In this document: piece by piece, positions 61,805 to 64,000 of the stretch
How the letters are laid out: every line of letters begins with the position of its first letter
Numbering within the stretch: the first letter of the stretch is position 1
Assembly: GCF_009696045.1 (NCBI RefSeq)
Contig: NZ_VUMT01000009.1
Span: 62,001-126,000 of the forward strand
Direction: 5' to 3'
DNA from: Velocimicrobium porci
GTDB taxonomy: Bacteria; Bacillota; Clostridia; Lachnospirales; Lachnospiraceae
Length of the DNA: 64,000 nt
Notes under the pieces: model-generated
Told to the model about the DNA's origin: nothing
The model's input: the letters and a program-made list of their open reading frames with translations, nothing else
The model's database searches: none
Program-made: the position numbers and the translations under genes

Positions 61805-62275
61805 ATGGCAAAAGAGGCTAGAAAATTAATTGCAAATAATAAAAAAGCAAGACATGATTATTTTATAGAGGAAACATTGGAAGCTGGAATTTCTTTGCAT
61901 GGAACAGAAGTAAAATCACTTCGAATGGGCAAGTGCAGTATTAAAGAATCATTTATACGAATTGAAAACGGAGAAGTCTATATTTATAACATGCATATAA
62001 GTCCATATGAAAAAGGAAACATTTTTAATAAAGACCCTTTGCGTGTCAGGAAACTGCTTTTGCACAAACATGAAATCAATAAGCTTGCAGGGCAAATAGC
62101 ACAAAAAGGATATACCATTGTACCATTGAATGTGTATTTTAGTAATAGTTTAGTGAAAGTGGAAATTGGTCTTGCAAAAGGTAAAAAGCTGTATGATAAA
62201 CGTCAGGACATTGCTAAGAAAGATCAAAGGCGAGAGGCAGAAAAGAATTTTAAAATAAAAAATCTCTATTCATAA
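61805..62275 (+). CDS. smpB: SsrA-binding protein SmpB
   Basis: Partner of tmRNA in ribosome rescue. The 156-residue protein carries [32 protein letters not shown] (positions ~9-40, in pieces), the [12 protein letters not shown] motif and a basic C-terminal tail ([20 protein letters not shown]) that enters the mRNA channel. AAGGAGTAGGCGT precedes the ATG. It is in the usual place after rnr; the ssrA gene is 1.4 kb further on and in the opposite direction. Confidence 0.97.
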   Translation: MAKEARKLIANNKKARHDYFIEETLEAGISLHGTEVKSLRMGKCSIKESFIRIENGEVYIYNMHISPYEKGNIFNKDPLRVRKLLLHKHEINKLAGQIAQKGYTIVPLNVYFSNSLVKVEIGLAKGKKLYDKRQDIAKKDQRREAEKNFKIKNLYS

Positions 62276-62280
62276 TGAGA

Positions 62281-62323
62281 AAAACACTGTAATCATTCTT
62301 TCTACGATTACAGTGTTTTTTTG
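62281..62323 (+). terminator. Intrinsic terminator of rnr-smpB
   Basis: AACACTGTAATC pairs with GATTACAGTGTT around an 11-base loop, then T6. Confidence 0.93.
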
Positions 62324-62350
62324 GAAAATTCTGAACAATTGTTGTATAAT
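62321..62350 (+). promoter_or_regulatory. Possible promoter of the beta-helix protein gene
   Basis: TTGGAA at 62321-62326, 18-base spacer, TATAAT at 62345-62350. Transcription would begin close to the ribosome site at 62357-62363, leaving a very short leader. Confidence 0.5.
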
Positions 62351-62371
62351 GTTTTTGGAGGTGTTATTATC

Positions 62372-63559
62372 ATGGAAAAAAACAGAAAGTATATTCGGTT
62401 GATGGTACTAAGTATTTGCCTGTTTGGGCTAATGATAACGAAACATGTGAGTGTAGCCTCGCAAGCCGGAGAAGAAATTATACTTAGAAAAACAGTTGTT
62501 GGTATTTACAGAGCTGATGGAAGCATTGAATTTGTTCCACAATCTGACCCTGCAAGAAACCGACAGGCATTAGAGTATATCCTAAGTACGGATACGAAAA
62601 AAACATTAATTATCCCTTCTGACAAAACGGTGAAAGTAGAAGCAGTAATTGATATTGGAGATAATACAACAATTATTGCAGATGGTGCAACGATAATACA
62701 GCAGAATAATGGATTAGGATTAATTAAACATGGAATTGATCGTGTTGATTATGGTTCAATTAAAAATGTTACAATTCAAGGTGGAACGTGGAAAAACGAA
62801 ATAAATAGCAAAGGCTGTACTATGTTTCGGTTTGCCCATGGAAGCAATCTGACGTTTAAAGGAATTACGATAGAAACAAATTATGAAGGACATGCGTTAG
62901 AGTTAATTGCGTGTCAAAACGTAACAGTAAGTAACTGTAAGTTTTATGCTACAAATTCATCTACAAAATCAAAAAACTCAGTAGAAGAGGCGTTGCAGAT
63001 TGACTTAGCGACACCGATTACAGCTCCCGGAGTATTAAATTCAACAGGGAATAAAAAGTTTGTATCGGGTCAGAAAAGTAAAAATATTACAATAAAGGAT
63101 TGTAATGTATCTGGTTCTAGGGGAATTTGTGCTAATTTTTCGGCAAGTGAACCGAAGTTTAAAAATAATTTTCATGTTGGTATTACGATTGAAAATTGTA
63201 ATGTGACGGGAGAATCAGGAGAAGGAATTGCGTTATTTAATTCAGTTGGTGTAAAAGTAAAAAATTGTGTCATTCGTTCGAATAGTACTAGAAAAAAAGA
63301 GGCGTATTCCGTTGGATTACATTTGGCATTGATGGGGAAAAATAAAATTTCTACGAAGTATGAAAATGTAATTACAAATAATAAAATATATGGTTATCGT
63401 CAGGCACTCAATATTGATTCCCATACTACTTCCCTATATGGCAAAACAACTGTGAAAAATAATGTGGGAAGTGCGAGTGATAAAAAAACAGCGTTTCATA
63501 TGGTACGCTGTAAAAAGTTGGTGGAATCGAATAACACAGCATTAAAACGTAAAAAGTAA
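62372..63559 (+). CDS. Secreted right-handed parallel beta-helix protein
   Basis: About 395 residues with a signal sequence (~8-30; LMVLSICLFGLMITKHVSVASQA in part). Residues ~70-390 form a parallel beta-helix of the pectate-lyase superfamily type: repeated units such as NVTIQGGTWKN, NVTVSNCKFYAT, NITIKDCNVSGS and GVKVKNCVIRSN. This fold occurs in polysaccharide lyases, hydrolases and epimerases; I see no diagnostic active site and do not name an activity. GGAGGTG at 62357-62363 decides the start; the open frame extends to 62321. It separates smpB from ssrA. Confidence 0.82.
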   Translation: MEKNRKYIRLMVLSICLFGLMITKHVSVASQAGEEIILRKTVVGIYRADGSIEFVPQSDPARNRQALEYILSTDTKKTLIIPSDKTVKVEAVIDIGDNTTIIADGATIIQQNNGLGLIKHGIDRVDYGSIKNVTIQGGTWKNEINSKGCTMFRFAHGSNLTFKGITIETNYEGHALELIACQNVTVSNCKFYATNSSTKSKNSVEEALQIDLATPITAPGVLNSTGNKKFVSGQKSKNITIKDCNVSGSRGICANFSASEPKFKNNFHVGITIENCNVTGESGEGIALFNSVGVKVKNCVIRSNSTRKKEAYSVGLHLALMGKNKISTKYENVITNNKIYGYRQALNIDSHTTSLYGKTTVKNNVGSASDKKTAFHMVRCKKLVESNNTALKRKK

Positions 63560-63592
63560 GGAATAATCAGGAAGTATCAATTTTTACATAAT

Positions 63593-63636
63593 AAAAACGC
63601 TATATCTCTGTAAATAACAGGTTATAGCGTTTTTTT
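63593..63636. terminator. Bidirectional terminator between the beta-helix gene and ssrA
   Basis: AAAAACGCTATA at 63593-63604 pairs with TATAGCGTTTTT at 63623-63634; T run on the forward side and A run on the other serve both converging genes. Confidence 0.92.
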
Positions 63637-63639
63637 GAA

Positions 63640-63982
63640 TGGAGCTGGCGGGAATCGAACCCGCGTCCGAAAACCTATTCACGCGAGTATCTCCTATCAC
63701 AGTCGATTATTAAATCTTCCCTCAGTTTTTCGGAAATCGACATCCAAAAAACCTTGGTAGCTTCATAAATCTCTTATCTGCTCAAAGCTTTGCAAATAAG
63801 GTTCCCTACTAAGTCGATGCCAACAACAGGATGTAGGAAGCCTATTGTTGACAGCTGCCGCTATTAGGCAGCGTAAGCTAAATTATCTTCAGCGTTTATA
63901 TTTAATTCTAAGTTTTAACGTGGTCCTAGTCCACGGATAGCTGCTCGAGTTTCAAAATCCCCGTCGAAACCAGTACAACCCC
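63640..63982 (-). ncRNA. ssrA: Transfer-messenger RNA (tmRNA)
   Basis: A complete tmRNA of 343 bases on the reverse strand. The tRNA-like ends pair: GGGGTTG at the 5' end (complement of 63976-63982) with CAGCTCC at the 3' end (complement of 63641-63647), and the T-arm GGGTTCGATTCCC is intact. The reading frame of the tag, complement of 63864-63896, encodes NAEDNLAYAA followed by TAA; the resume codon is probably the AAC or the GCT after it. The CCA end is not encoded. Only 18 bases of upstream DNA are present, so the promoter is outside the window. Confidence 0.95.
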
Positions 63983-64000
63983 GAACTATATTAAGCTTTT

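Noticed and set aside
1-64000. tRNA or rRNA genes and phage genes
   Set aside because: None was recognised apart from the tRNA-like part of tmRNA; no integrase, capsid or terminase motif is present.

Overview
The window looks like a chromosomal segment of a low-GC, spore-forming, anaerobic Firmicute, most likely a Lachnospiraceae-type Clostridium relative. The basis is an A+T-rich, mostly forward-oriented gene set that includes a complete spoIIIA operon, spoIVB and spo0A, small coat proteins, an Opp peptide importer, glgA, and an encapsulated aldehyde-oxidation module typical of gut Clostridia. No database was searched; names rest on recognised motifs, lengths and gene order.

Layout. 1-3.9 kb: the 3' end of a bacterial microcompartment (BMC) operon (EutN/CcmL vertex protein tail, EutQ-like protein, a shell protein with an unusual C-terminal extension, CoA-acylating aldehyde dehydrogenase, PduL phosphotransacylase, a second shell protein), closed by a strong terminator and followed by a ~140-nt highly folded intergenic element. 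4.2-8.7 kb: an OPT-family peptide transporter with a PqqD-like partner, then rpsB-tsf with a structured leader. 8.7-14.8 kb: accessory region with the scar of a deleted ABC transporter, a Mga-like regulator, a chemotaxis receptor and a SulP anion transporter. 14.8-28.8 kb: core genes aroE (reverse), spoIIIAA-AH, asp23, nusB-xseA-xseB-ispA-dxs-tlyA-nadK and yebC.

28.9-40.1 kb: a second accessory block lies where this kind of genome usually runs nadK-argR-recN. It carries a von Willebrand-like membrane protein (reverse), a CFI-box-CTERM protein, an IS607-type element with an apparently intact TnpB nuclease but a gutted recombinase, two secreted proteins built from InlB-B and BIG2 repeats, a GNAT acetyltransferase and a DUF4230 protein. 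No argR is seen. 40.1-46.2 kb: recN, spoIVB, spo0A and glgA. Between recN and spoIVB lies an array of at least twelve GTTAAGA-like heptamers in 11-bp-spaced pairs repeating about every 34-35 bp, the most striking unexplained signal here.

46.4-54 kb: an oppABCDF operon, a small membrane protein and two small spore-coat-type proteins. 54-64 kb: the glycolytic series gap, pgk, tpiA, gpmI, then secG, rnr, smpB, a secreted parallel beta-helix protein, and the complete ssrA (tmRNA) gene on the reverse strand. The rnr/smpB/ssrA cluster provides trans-translation and RNA quality control.

The regulatory skeleton is unusually readable: many good sigma-A promoters and intrinsic terminators flank the units, and several of the promoters decide between alternative start codons.
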